From positions 1 to 6,080 of the forward strand of contig JADFNA010000116.1 in assembly GCA_022563625.1 (NCBI GenBank): DNA of 6,080 nucleotides, in the 5' to 3' direction. A program made the translations under genes and the position numbers. Shown here piece after piece: positions 1 to 6,080 of this stretch; the stretch's first letter is position 1; each line of letters begins with the position of its first letter. This DNA comes from Candidatus Zixiibacteriota bacterium (lineage in GTDB: Bacteria; Zixibacteria; MSB-5A5; GN15; JACZUZ01). Below the pieces are notes generated by a model. It searched no databases. It saw nothing but the letters and a program-made list of their open reading frames with translations, and was not told the origin of the DNA.

Positions 1-566
1 AAGCTGAGCGCCTGCAGGAACCCTGAAAAGAATACATCGTCGGGCGCCCGTTTGATCGCTTCCCAGAAAGCCGCAGCTCCACTGAACGACGGATCCAGAT
101 GCCCGGTGAACCAACTGACGAACAAATAGCCGAAGGTAGCCATCGTGGCGATAGACAGAGCGCCAACCAGGGAGAAGGTCAGGGCGCCGGAGATAATGGT
201 CAGATACAGAAGTCCGGTGAACGGGGAAAAGGCGGCGCCGCTGTAGTAAATTATTCCAATCTCAATTATCAGCTCGAGAATGAGCTGGGTCATGAGTGTC
301 ACTCGGTGAAGCGGATCAGGAAAAGTGAGACGAGGCCAAAACGCCGTAAGCGGCAGATACAGAGTCAGCAGTGAATATAGAATTACCGGCCCGCGCAAAA
401 AATCAGGCGCTCCAAGAAAGAAAAAAATTGACCCGATTACGAGTAGATACGTCAGCAGCTTGTGGGCGTATAGCCAGCGCTGTCCCGCAGGCAGTCGGCG
501 GGTTTCTCCCGCCCTGGCCGCCGGCTGTCCGAGAGCGCTCAGGGTTTGCATCGTATTCGTTGTCAT
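1..566 (-). CDS. pilS: PilS-like membrane sensor histidine kinase, N-terminal part (3' end outside window)
   Basis: An open frame of 188 codons without a stop runs from the ATG at 566 off the left edge. The product starts with a polar stretch of about 32 residues. Five hydrophobic segments follow at roughly 34-52, 58-77, 90-108, 117-133 and 134-153, and a sixth seems to begin near 178. This is the six-helix N-terminal domain layout of PilS/NtrB-type kinases. Residues 107-129 (YYSGAAFSPFTGLLYL and what follows) match the SPF-x-x-LY signature I know from PilS-like sensors. The PAS, HisKA and ATPase domains would lie outside the window. An AAGGG sits 9 nt before the ATG; a second ATG five codons in (551) is possible. 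Its place after pilB-pilT-pilC matches Myxococcus/Geobacter pil clusters, where PilS senses pilin in the membrane and signals to PilR. The kinase part is inferred, since no catalytic residue is visible. Confidence 0.78.
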   Translation of the reverse strand, partial: MTTNTMQTLSALGQPAARAGETRRLPAGQRWLYAHKLLTYLLVIGSIFFFLGAPDFLRGPVILYSLLTLYLPLTAFWPRLTFPDPLHRVTLMTQLILELIIEIGIIYYSGAAFSPFTGLLYLTIISGALTFSLVGALSIATMATFGYLFVSWFTGHLDPSFSGAAAFWEAIKRAPDDVFFSGFLQALS

Positions 567-591
567 GGATTGGCGCCCTTGTGCGTTAACG

Positions 592-622
592 AAAACGGGG
601 CGCCCGTCAGGAGCGCCCCGTT
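592..622 (-). terminator. GC-rich hairpin with short U-run between pilC and pilS
   Basis: A perfect 10-bp inverted repeat (AACGGGGCGC at 594-603, GCGCCCCGTT at 613-622) encloses a 9-nt loop. Read on the minus strand the stem ends in TTTT followed by CGTT, which resembles an intrinsic terminator for the pilC transcript. The U-run is short, so termination may be partial. Only 25 nt separate the U-run from the pilS ATG. A pilS promoter can hardly fit between them, so the hairpin probably lies inside the pilS leader and may attenuate readthrough or protect the mRNA. Confidence 0.6.
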
Positions 623-668
623 GATTGTTGCCAGGCACCCGACGGCGAGGGCCTGATTCTTCGAGCAT

Positions 669-720
669 TACGCTCGGTAATTGCGCTCAGACATTGCGCT
701 CAGACATAGCGCTCAGGCAT
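669..720. repeat. 13-bp tandem repeat, about four units
   Basis: Two identical 13-bp units TGCGCTCAGACAT (682-694, 695-707) are followed by one with two differences (AGCGCTCAGGCAT, 708-720). A weaker copy (TACGCTCGGTAAT, 669-681, 9 of 13 matching) precedes them. The array fills most of the space between the pilC stop at 734 and the hairpin before pilS. It could be replication-slippage DNA or a row of protein-binding sites about 1.2 helical turns apart. I do not recognise the motif. Confidence 0.85.
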
Positions 721-733
721 CACTCTCCAAGCG

Positions 734-1930
734 CTAAATCTTGCCGATGATGTCGAACATCGGGAGATACATCGCCACCAGAATGCCGCCGATGATAATA
801 CCCATAAAGACGATAATGATCGGCTCAATGACCGATGTCAGGGCGCTCACCGCCGCATCGACTTCTTCGTCATAGAAATCAGCGATTTTGGTGAGCATCT
901 CATCAAGTCCACCGGTTTTTTCACCCACCGCGATCATTTGTGTCACCATCGGCGGGAACACACCGGTTTCCTTCAAGGGGGCGGTAATCGTGTCGCCTTC
1001 GGCAATTGACATGACAGATTTGTTTATTGCATTTGCAATCACAACATTTCCCGCAGTCTTGGCGGTCACTTCCAGGGCCTCGATAATCGAAACACCTGAT
1101 GAAAGCAGGGTCCCCAGCGTGCGGGTAAATCGCGCCACAGACGAGCGGCGTGTCAGCGGGCCAAGAATAGGAATATTCAACATTATTGTATCGAAAATCA
1201 GTCTTCCTCTAGTGGTGCGAAGCCAAAAAGTAAAACCGACAACAGACCCGATCAGGCCCAAGAAAATGTATACGATATTGGCCTGCAAGAAATTTGAAAT
1301 TTTCAACACAACCTGCGTCGGCATGGGCAGTTCGGCATTCAAACCCCCGAACATCTTGGCGAATACTGGAACAATCCAGGTCAACATGGCAAATGTGACG
1401 CCGATGGCGACCACGACGATTACCGACGGGTAAATCATCGCGCCTTTTACCTTACGAATTAGCGAATCCGCTTTCTCACGATAAACCGCCAGACGAGTCA
1501 GGACCACGTCAAGGGCGCCGCCAATCTCACCGGCCTGCACCATATTTGAGTAGAGTGTGTCGAACACTTTTGGATGGCGGGCCAGCGCCTCAGACAACGT
1601 TGATCCGCCAGAAACGCTGTCCTTGACCTGGTTGACAATTTTGGCGAAATCTCGGTTATCCGATTGAGTGGCCAAAATATCCAGACACTGCACCATCGGC
1701 AAACCGGCGCCGATCATGGTCGCGAACTGGCGGGTGAATCGCGAAACATCAACCTTTTTTACACCTGTGCCAAATTTGATATGAATCTCCGCCGGTTTCT
1801 TGCGGACACTCGTGACAATAATCCGGCTTCGCCGCAAGATACGATCAAGCTCTCTGCGGTCCTTGGCTTTCACCGCTCCTGAAACAGGGTTTCCGGCGGT
1901 AGATTTTCCCTTATATTCAAATACTGGCAT
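734..1930 (-). CDS. pilC: Type IV pilus inner-membrane platform protein PilC
   Basis: This 398-residue protein is full length for the PilC/GspF family. In that family it forms the inner-membrane platform on which PilB and PilT dock to move pilin subunits into or out of the fibre. The N-terminus MPVFEYKGKS is the typical family start. Two T2SSF domains follow at about 64-187 and 266-389. The paired motif is visible in each copy: FTRQFATMIGAGLP (65-78) and FTRTLGTLLSSGVS (268-281), then QAGEIGGALD (132-141) and AVGEKTGGLDEM (334-345). Three hydrophobic segments lie near 166-190, 218-238 and 366-388. It follows pilT after 82 nt with no terminator seen, so co-transcription is likely. The ribosome site is weak (GAGAG just before ATG). 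GspF of a type II secretion system is the alternative, but the adjoining pilT argues for pili. Confidence 0.96.
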   Translation of the reverse strand: MPVFEYKGKSTAGNPVSGAVKAKDRRELDRILRRSRIIVTSVRKKPAEIHIKFGTGVKKVDVSRFTRQFATMIGAGLPMVQCLDILATQSDNRDFAKIVNQVKDSVSGGSTLSEALARHPKVFDTLYSNMVQAGEIGGALDVVLTRLAVYREKADSLIRKVKGAMIYPSVIVVVAIGVTFAMLTWIVPVFAKMFGGLNAELPMPTQVVLKISNFLQANIVYIFLGLIGSVVGFTFWLRTTRGRLIFDTIMLNIPILGPLTRRSSVARFTRTLGTLLSSGVSIIEALEVTAKTAGNVVIANAINKSVMSIAEGDTITAPLKETGVFPPMVTQMIAVGEKTGGLDEMLTKIADFYDEEVDAAVSALTSVIEPIIIVFMGIIIGGILVAMYLPMFDIIGKI

Positions 1931-2012
1931 GGCTCTCGAACTCGGTTACGAATTGGGGATTATGTTATTCTTATAGTTATCTGGTTAATCTTGACCTCGC
2001 TTGAAACCAACA

Positions 2013-3089
2013 TCAGGCGAATGTCGGTGAACTCTGTTTGGAAATCATTTCATTGAGCTCGTCGGAATTGTGGCTGTTCTCCAGGACCGTCTGCAAATTG
2101 ACTTTTCCGGTCGTGTACACTTCATGCAGCGCCATATTGAGCGTTTTCATTCCGTACTTTTGTCCGGACTGTATCATGCTGTATATTTGCTGGACCTTGT
2201 CGTCGCGAATCAACGCCCGAATCGCAGGCGTCACAACCAGGATTTCCTGGACCAGGACCCGGCCGCCGCCAATTCGCGGCAGAAGCGACTGGCAGATGAT
2301 TGCCTGCAATGTGAATGAGAGGGTTACGCGAATCTGCTCTTGCTGGCCTGCAGGAAAAACATCAACTATACGGTTGATTGTTTCAGCGGCTGAGTTTGTA
2401 TGCAGCGTCCCGAAAGCTAAATGCCCTGTTTCCGATATACTGAGCGCCGCCTCAATAGTCTCCAGATCGCGCATCTCACCAATCAATACAACATCCGGGT
2501 CCTCACGCAGGGCATACTTGAGCGCGCTGGCAAATGACTGCGTGTCAGAAGACACTTCGCGCTGGTTTATCAGTGACTGCTGATGGCGGTGCAAGTACTC
2601 AATCGGGTCCTCTATCGTGATTATATGGCAGGCTCGTTCGCGGTTAATCTTGTCAATGATCGCCGCCAGCGTAGTGGATTTACCCGAGCCGGTGGGACCG
2701 GTAACCAGAACCAGCCCGCGCGGCAGCACCGCAAAGTCCGCTACAATCTTGGGCAAACCAAGTTCATCAAATGTTTTTACCTTGTAAGGGATAGTCCTCA
2801 GGGCAACCGCCACATTACCACGCTGCATATAGACGTTGCAGCGAAATCGGCTCATCTGCTCAATACCGAAAGATAAATCCAACTCGGAAGTCTCTTCGAA
2901 ACGCTGGCGTTGCTTCTCATTCATAATTGAATACGCCAGCTTTTTGGTCATCTCGGAGGTAAGCATATCATATTGCATGCGGACCAGCTTGCCATCGACA
3001 CGAGCTACCGGCGGCGCGCCAACAGTCAGATGCAAATCCGAAGCATCCATTTCGAGCATTTTTTCCAGAAGTTCGCGAAGTGTGACCAT
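2013..3089 (-). CDS. pilT: Type IV pilus retraction ATPase PilT
   Basis: This 358-residue hexameric ATPase is expected to power pilus retraction and twitching motility at the cytoplasmic side of the inner membrane. Visible motifs are Walker A GPTGSGKST (131-139), Asp box TIEDPIEYLH (158-167), Walker B DPDVVLIGEMRD (197-208, catalytic Glu205) and His box TGHLAFGTLHTN (221-232). The PilT-specific retraction motif is present as AIRALIRDDK (289-298; AIRNLIRE in well-studied PilTs). It lacks the long N-terminal domain and cysteine cluster of PilB, and its length is normal for PilT. I chose the ATG at 3089. A TTG at 3113 would add eight residues, but AAGGAG lies downstream of that TTG and so cannot serve it. 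A PilU paralogue is the main alternative, made less likely by the direct pilB-pilT-pilC context. Confidence 0.96.
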   Translation of the reverse strand: MVTLRELLEKMLEMDASDLHLTVGAPPVARVDGKLVRMQYDMLTSEMTKKLAYSIMNEKQRQRFEETSELDLSFGIEQMSRFRCNVYMQRGNVAVALRTIPYKVKTFDELGLPKIVADFAVLPRGLVLVTGPTGSGKSTTLAAIIDKINRERACHIITIEDPIEYLHRHQQSLINQREVSSDTQSFASALKYALREDPDVVLIGEMRDLETIEAALSISETGHLAFGTLHTNSAAETINRIVDVFPAGQQEQIRVTLSFTLQAIICQSLLPRIGGGRVLVQEILVVTPAIRALIRDDKVQQIYSMIQSGQKYGMKTLNMALHEVYTTGKVNLQTVLENSHNSDELNEMISKQSSPTFA

Positions 3090-3104
3090 GGGATTTATTC
3101 TTTG

Positions 3105-3110
3105 CTCCTT
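3105..3110 (-). promoter_or_regulatory. Ribosome binding site of pilT, unusually far from its ATG
   Basis: AAGGAG is the only strong Shine-Dalgarno match before pilT. It lies 15 nt before the ATG at 3089, longer than the usual 5-10 nt. It falls inside the reading frame of the upstream TTG at 3113, so it decides the start in favour of the ATG. No better-spaced ATG, GTG or TTG in frame was found; only an ATA is 6 nt away. Confidence 0.6.
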
Positions 3111-3141
3111 CAAGAGGTTATTGGATTTTCGAGATTCTTTT

Positions 3142-3187
3142 GGGCTGTTCTACCTTCAGGATAGACCCGCGCCGAGGCGCTGGCCTC
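3142..3187 (-). promoter_or_regulatory. Overlapping hairpins in the putative pilT leader
   Basis: In the minus-strand RNA, GGG-TCTA-(U)-CC pairs with GG-TAGA-ACAG-CCC around a UGAA loop (3142-3168). Directly upstream are GCGCC/GGCGC (3169-3180) and GAGGC/GCCTC around a 4-nt loop (3174-3187). The last two share bases and cannot form together. Mutually exclusive stems about 30 nt before the pilT ribosome site may mean regulated folding, but short GC-rich pairings also arise by chance. Confidence 0.3.
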
Positions 3188-3555
3188 TCGCCCAGGACTG
3201 CACAACGACTCCTTTCTGTTATCGGCGTTGCACGGCAAATACTTAAGCGGCCGATTCACCGCTTCAATCTGGTAACCTGCTCTCTGGCAAGAAGATACCT
3301 GTAAATGCGGAACGCCTCGCGGCAGAATCCAGAGGTGGCGTAAATAAACGCTCTGAACGGCTAAATGCCGAGTGTCGGCGGGCAACACCGCCGCACAAGG
3401 ACAAGGCTGCAAAAGGACAGGGACTCAGAAGCAAAAGGCCTCAATAGGAAAGGGCAAAAATCGGCGAGCAGTGATTGAAGTCGGATCAAAGTTACTGGTT
3501 GGAATGTGGGTAAATCAATAACGACAGTTGGCCAGGTGATTCTATCTCGAAAGAA

Positions 3556-5247
3556 CTAGATGGTCACCGAAAACACTTCATCGATTGACAATTGGCCCTG
3601 CCGCATTTTGTCAATGGCGGCCATCTGCAGGGTCATCATTCCCTCTTTAATAGCCTGTTTACGAATCATCTGGTCGGTCCCCTTAGTTAAGATCAAGTCT
3701 TCAATAGCGGGCGTAATCGGCATAACTTCAAAAATTCCGGTCCGACCGGATTTTCCGGTATTCCCGCACGATGAACATCCCTTTGCGCGATAGCCGGTCA
3801 GATTTGTTTTCCATTCATCAGGTACATTTAACATTTTGAGCTGGTCATCAGTCAGTGTAATTTCCTCTTTGCATTCCTGGCACATTTTGCGGGTCATGCG
3901 CTGGGCCATAATCAAGCGGGCTGACGAAGCTACCAAAAATGCTGGAATGTTCATGTCGATCAGGCGGTTTATTGATGAAGGCGCGTCGTTCGTGTGGAGT
4001 GTGGAGAACACCAGATGCCCGGTCAACGCAGCGCGGATTGCGATCTCCGCTGTTTCGGTGTCACGTATTTCACCTACCATGATAATGTCCGGGTCCTGGC
4101 GCAGGAACGAACGTAATGTGGCGGCGAACGTCAGGCCGATATCACTGCGGACCAAAACCTGATTAATACCGTCAAAGTTAAACTCGACCGGGTCTTCGGC
4201 GGACATAATGTTGACATCGGGATGGTTGAGCTGCTTCAGCGCCGAATAAAGTGTCGTCGTCTTGCCGGACCCGGTCGGCCCGGTGACCAGGACGATTCCA
4301 TACGGCAGGGAAATCGCCTCTTTGAATTTTTGCAGGCCGTATTCATGGAAACCGAGGTCAGTCAGGTTAGTCTTCAACGCCCGCTGATCTAAAATACGCA
4401 TCACGACTTTTTCTCCGTAAATAGTCGGCAATACGGACACGCGCAGGTCAATCGGCCGGCCTCCAATTCTGATCTTGATACGCCCGTCCTGTGGCAGGCG
4501 CCGTTCGGAAATGTCGAGGTCGGCCATAATCTTAATTCGCGAAATAATCGCGGCCCGGTAGCGGAACGGCAGCGGATCCATTTCACGTAAATCACCGTCC
4601 ACGCGATATCGAACGCGCAGGCGCTTTTCGTAGTTTTCCACATGTATATCGGAGGCGCCGCGTTTGACCGCATTGGCAATAATCGAATCAACCAGTTTGA
4701 CCAGCGGCTTGTCCTGAATCGCCGCCAGCAGATCTGATTCTGATGGCCCGTCTTCCTCGGAGACAACTTCAATATCAACATCATCATCAAGGTCTTTGAG
4801 AGCATCCGCAAAAGACGACGTGTCAGCATAGAATGAGTCAATCGCCTTGGCGATCGCCTCTTCGGGTGATATGACCGGCTGAATGTTACAACCGGTAATA
4901 AACTTTACGGCATCGAGAACGTATATATTGTTTGGATCGGAGATCGCCACAACGAGGTTGCGGCCGATTTTTGAGATAGCGATAACATTGAACTTGCGTG
5001 CGATATCCAGCGGCACCAGGCGGACAATTTCGGGGTTTAATTCAACATCCTCCAGGCGCAGAGCGCCCATATTGAGCTGCTTTCCGATGAATTGATAAAC
5101 TTCATCAATAGACTCCACTGCCCCGCAGTCAATCAGGCCGTCTTCAAATTTTCCCCTGCCGGAATCCTGATAAGAAAGCGCCTCAGAATATTGCTCCTTG
5201 GTAATTTTGCCGGCTTCAACCAGCATTGTCCCCAAATCAGCCTTCAT
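3556..5247 (-). CDS. pilB: Type IV pilus extension ATPase PilB
   Basis: This 563-residue ATPase is the normal length for PilB and is expected to drive pilus assembly by adding pilins at PilC. An N-terminal MshEN/GspE_N domain (about 1-140) opens with LGTMLVEAGKIT (5-16). An acidic linker follows (about 150-170), then the ATPase core. Motifs seen are Walker A GPTGSGKTTT (323-332), Asp box SAEDPVE (349-355), Walker B DPDIIMVGEIRD (385-396, Glu393) and His box TGHLVFSTLHTND (409-421). Four zinc-site cysteines sit at 456, 459, 491 and 494, which is typical of PilB/GspE and absent from PilT. The ATG at 5247 puts the expected few residues before the LG motif, although its ribosome site is weak. GspE of type II secretion is the alternative; pilT next door argues against it. 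It follows mglB after 197 nt. Confidence 0.96.
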   Translation of the reverse strand: MKADLGTMLVEAGKITKEQYSEALSYQDSGRGKFEDGLIDCGAVESIDEVYQFIGKQLNMGALRLEDVELNPEIVRLVPLDIARKFNVIAISKIGRNLVVAISDPNNIYVLDAVKFITGCNIQPVISPEEAIAKAIDSFYADTSSFADALKDLDDDVDIEVVSEEDGPSESDLLAAIQDKPLVKLVDSIIANAVKRGASDIHVENYEKRLRVRYRVDGDLREMDPLPFRYRAAIISRIKIMADLDISERRLPQDGRIKIRIGGRPIDLRVSVLPTIYGEKVVMRILDQRALKTNLTDLGFHEYGLQKFKEAISLPYGIVLVTGPTGSGKTTTLYSALKQLNHPDVNIMSAEDPVEFNFDGINQVLVRSDIGLTFAATLRSFLRQDPDIIMVGEIRDTETAEIAIRAALTGHLVFSTLHTNDAPSSINRLIDMNIPAFLVASSARLIMAQRMTRKMCQECKEEITLTDDQLKMLNVPDEWKTNLTGYRAKGCSSCGNTGKSGRTGIFEVMPITPAIEDLILTKGTDQMIRKQAIKEGMMTLQMAAIDKMRQGQLSIDEVFSVTI

Positions 5248-5377
5248 AGCGCTTTCACTATCTGTGTAGTTAAATTAGAAACATCCGTCTCAGATTACGG
5301 TGTCGCTTTTCCGCATCGCAATCAGAAGAACGGGTTGTCACTCACCAAACATTCGAGGCGCCTATTACGCCTGGATT

Positions 5378-5394
5378 GTTGAAAGAACTTCAAC
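5378..5394 (-). promoter_or_regulatory. Small hairpin in the mglB-pilB gap
   Basis: GTTGAA and TTCAAC form a perfect 6-bp stem around a 5-nt loop in the 197-nt gap between mglB and pilB. No U-run follows, so it is not a typical terminator. It could be an operator-like dyad upstream of pilB or a chance pairing. The rest of the gap shows no promoter that I can support. Confidence 0.25.
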
Positions 5395-5444
5395 CGCCCT
5401 GACCAACATTTAACGCAAGGCGTGGCATACGAAAAACGCCGCGC

Positions 5445-5933
5445 TCAATCTTTGAAAATGTCATCAAGACGCTCTTCAGCGGATGATGCAAATCCCGGTT
5501 CCAACCCGGCATTCGACCCTCTCTCCGAGCTGGCAACTTTGTTAATGATCTTCGTCAGCTCCTGGGCGATCTCTTTGGAATACAGCCGCACCATGCCAAT
5601 CGTCGTGCGATCATCAAAAATGATTGCCATGATCGCACGATCGCCTATCAGAGACATGTGAATGTGATCCTTTTTGCCCTGATGGAACAGCACTGAGAAC
5701 TCATGCTCGCCGACCAGTCGCGCGATTTCTTTTGTCGATGCAAAAGACCCGGCCAGAAGGGCCGATAGGGCCGTGGTATCAAGCGAGTGGGTGAATCCCT
5801 GCTTGGTGATCAAATGACCATCCTTGTCCACCAGCAGCGCGCATTTAGCTTCGGCCCCTTTGAGCGTTCGACCCATCAGCGCTTCAATTCTAATGATGTC
5901 TTCTTCGTAAATTACTAAATCTCGATCTGACAT
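5445..5933 (-). CDS. mglB: MglB-like Roadblock/LC7 domain protein
   Basis: This 162-residue protein has one Roadblock/LC7 domain (about 8-132), the usual MglB size. In Myxococcus, MglB is the GTPase-activating partner of the Ras-like GTPase MglA and helps set which pole carries active type IV pili. Stretches resembling my recollection of Myxococcus MglB are LVIYEEDI (6-13), LLVDKDGHLI (33-42), DTTALSALLAGS (52-63), LVGEHEF (73-79), IIFDDRTTIGMVRL (104-117) and the acidic end RLDDIFKD (155-162). The ATG at 5933 has a strong GGAGGAG just before it. A TTG at 5960 would add nine residues and overlap the upstream gene, so I rejected it. It begins 19 nt after the preceding stop, implying co-transcription, and lies 197 nt before pilB. 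No mglA is visible. A generic Roadblock protein of other function remains possible. Confidence 0.87.
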   Translation of the reverse strand: MSDRDLVIYEEDIIRIEALMGRTLKGAEAKCALLVDKDGHLITKQGFTHSLDTTALSALLAGSFASTKEIARLVGEHEFSVLFHQGKKDHIHMSLIGDRAIMAIIFDDRTTIGMVRLYSKEIAQELTKIINKVASSERGSNAGLEPGFASSAEERLDDIFKD

Positions 5934-5935
5934 AT

Positions 5936-5942
5936 CTCCTCC
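5936..5942 (-). promoter_or_regulatory. Ribosome binding site of mglB
   Basis: GGAGGAG lies just before the ATG at 5933, with 4 nt between GGAGG and the start codon. It is the strongest Shine-Dalgarno match in the window and fixes this ATG rather than the TTG at 5960. It falls between the upstream stop codon and the mglB start. Confidence 0.75.
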
Positions 5943-5952
5943 GATCCTGCTC

Positions 5953-6080
5953 TTATCCAAACAATCTGCGGAAAAACCCGGACTTTTTCTTCTTCACCGG
6001 CTGGGGCGTCTGCTCCAGCGGATCCGGTCCGGATATCTCTGTATTTATTTTATGTGACGCACCCTGTATATTGCCTTGTT
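5953..6080 (-). CDS. C-terminal end of an unidentified protein (5' end outside window)
   Basis: An open frame enters from the right edge and ends in TAA at 5953-5955, leaving 41 codons. The visible tail is a polar, proline-containing linker (ISGPDPLEQTPQPV) followed by a basic-hydrophobic end, KKKKSGFFRRLFG. It shows no domain. Such tails occur at the ends of many bacterial cytoplasmic proteins and may touch the membrane or a partner. The stop is 19 nt before the mglB start, and the mglB ribosome site lies in that spacer, so the two genes are probably co-transcribed. An MglA GTPase, a second Roadblock protein or another polarity factor would fit the context, but the sequence shown cannot decide. 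Confidence 0.65.
   Translation of the reverse strand, partial: QGNIQGASHKINTEISGPDPLEQTPQPVKKKKSGFFRRLFG

Larger units (their letters stand above)
3090..3555 (-). other. 466-nt non-coding gap between pilB and pilT, rich in inverted repeats
   Basis: I see no convincing gene on either strand. The longest minus-strand frame (about 100 codons, 3110-3412, TTG start) has a Cys/Arg/Ser-rich composition and no family likeness. Perfect inverted repeats are clustered here: 3169-3180 (GCGCC), 3174-3187 (GAGGC), 3245-3264 (AAGCGG), 3367-3379 (GCCGA) and 3377-3392 (GGCGG), plus a hairpin with one bulge at 3142-3168. On the transcribed strand, 3395-3460 is pyrimidine-rich and CCTTTTGC occurs twice (3409-3416 and 3431-3438). 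No hairpin is followed by a U-run, so I see no terminator after pilB. The gap most likely serves as a long structured leader for pilT, possibly with its own promoter. I could not match it to a known riboswitch. Confidence 0.5.

Noticed and set aside
99..624. Plus-strand open frames over the left end
   Set aside because: They lie opposite the pilS-like frame, which has clear membrane segments and a family signature; their products are low-complexity or Arg/Pro-rich.
669..720. Possible CRISPR array
   Set aside because: Units are 13 bp and directly adjacent with no spacers, and no cas gene is present.
888..1433. Plus-strand 181-codon open frame
   Set aside because: Antisense shadow of pilC, whose product is clearly assigned.
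2038..2583. Plus-strand 181-codon open frame
   Set aside because: Antisense shadow of pilT, with no family likeness of its own.
3110..3412. Minus-strand open frame of about 100 codons in the pilB-pilT gap
   Set aside because: TTG start, Cys/Arg/Ser-rich composition, no recognisable family, and it covers the hairpin-rich region. Chance open frame is more likely.
3090..3555. GEMM-type c-di-GMP riboswitch before pilT
   Set aside because: Looked for because such switches control pilus genes, but the conserved GGCAAACC and GACGCAAAGCC segments are absent on the transcribed strand.
4401..4841. Minus-strand 146-codon frame inside pilB
   Set aside because: Out-of-frame shadow of pilB; Met/Arg/Leu-rich product without domains.
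5248..5444. Sigma-54 promoter upstream of pilB
   Set aside because: TGCCACGCCTTGC resembles parts of the consensus, but the -24 GG is missing and the spacing is 2 nt instead of 4.
5931..5960. TTG start for mglB at 5960
   Set aside because: It would overlap the upstream stop codon and ignore the strong GGAGGAG placed just before the ATG at 5933.

Overview
The window carries a type IV pilus (T4P) motor locus, read entirely on the minus strand. In transcription order (right to left) it holds: the last 41 codons of an unidentified gene; mglB (Roadblock/LC7 polarity regulator); pilB (extension ATPase); a 466-nt non-coding gap; pilT (retraction ATPase); pilC (inner-membrane platform protein); and the first 188 codons of a six-helix membrane protein that reads as the sensor kinase pilS, cut by the left edge. 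The motor genes are intact, with all expected catalytic motifs. I see no mobile element, CRISPR array, tRNA or rRNA.

The order pilB-pilT-pilC-pilS matches the core of the Myxococcus/Geobacter-type pil cluster, where pilR and pilA usually follow pilS. An mglB next to it fits the same group or other Gram-negative lineages that use MglA/MglB polarity control (for example candidate phyla such as Zixibacteria). GC content looks moderate, near 50%. The phylum cannot be fixed from this sequence alone.

How the genes work together: PilB and PilT are hexameric ATPases that alternately dock on PilC at the cytoplasmic side of the inner membrane to add or remove pilin subunits. PilS with its usual partner PilR adjusts pilin transcription. 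MglB is, in known systems, the GTPase-activating partner of the Ras-like protein MglA, which decides which cell pole has active pili. The locus therefore joins machine, transcriptional feedback and polarity control.

The less ordinary parts are between the genes. These are a long, hairpin-rich gap between pilB and pilT; a 13-bp tandem repeat just after pilC; a strong GC hairpin with a short U-run only 25 nt upstream of the pilS start, too close for a promoter to fit between; and an mglB linked to pilB with no mglA visible. I found no clear evidence of a wholly new system; these are the points that deserve checking.
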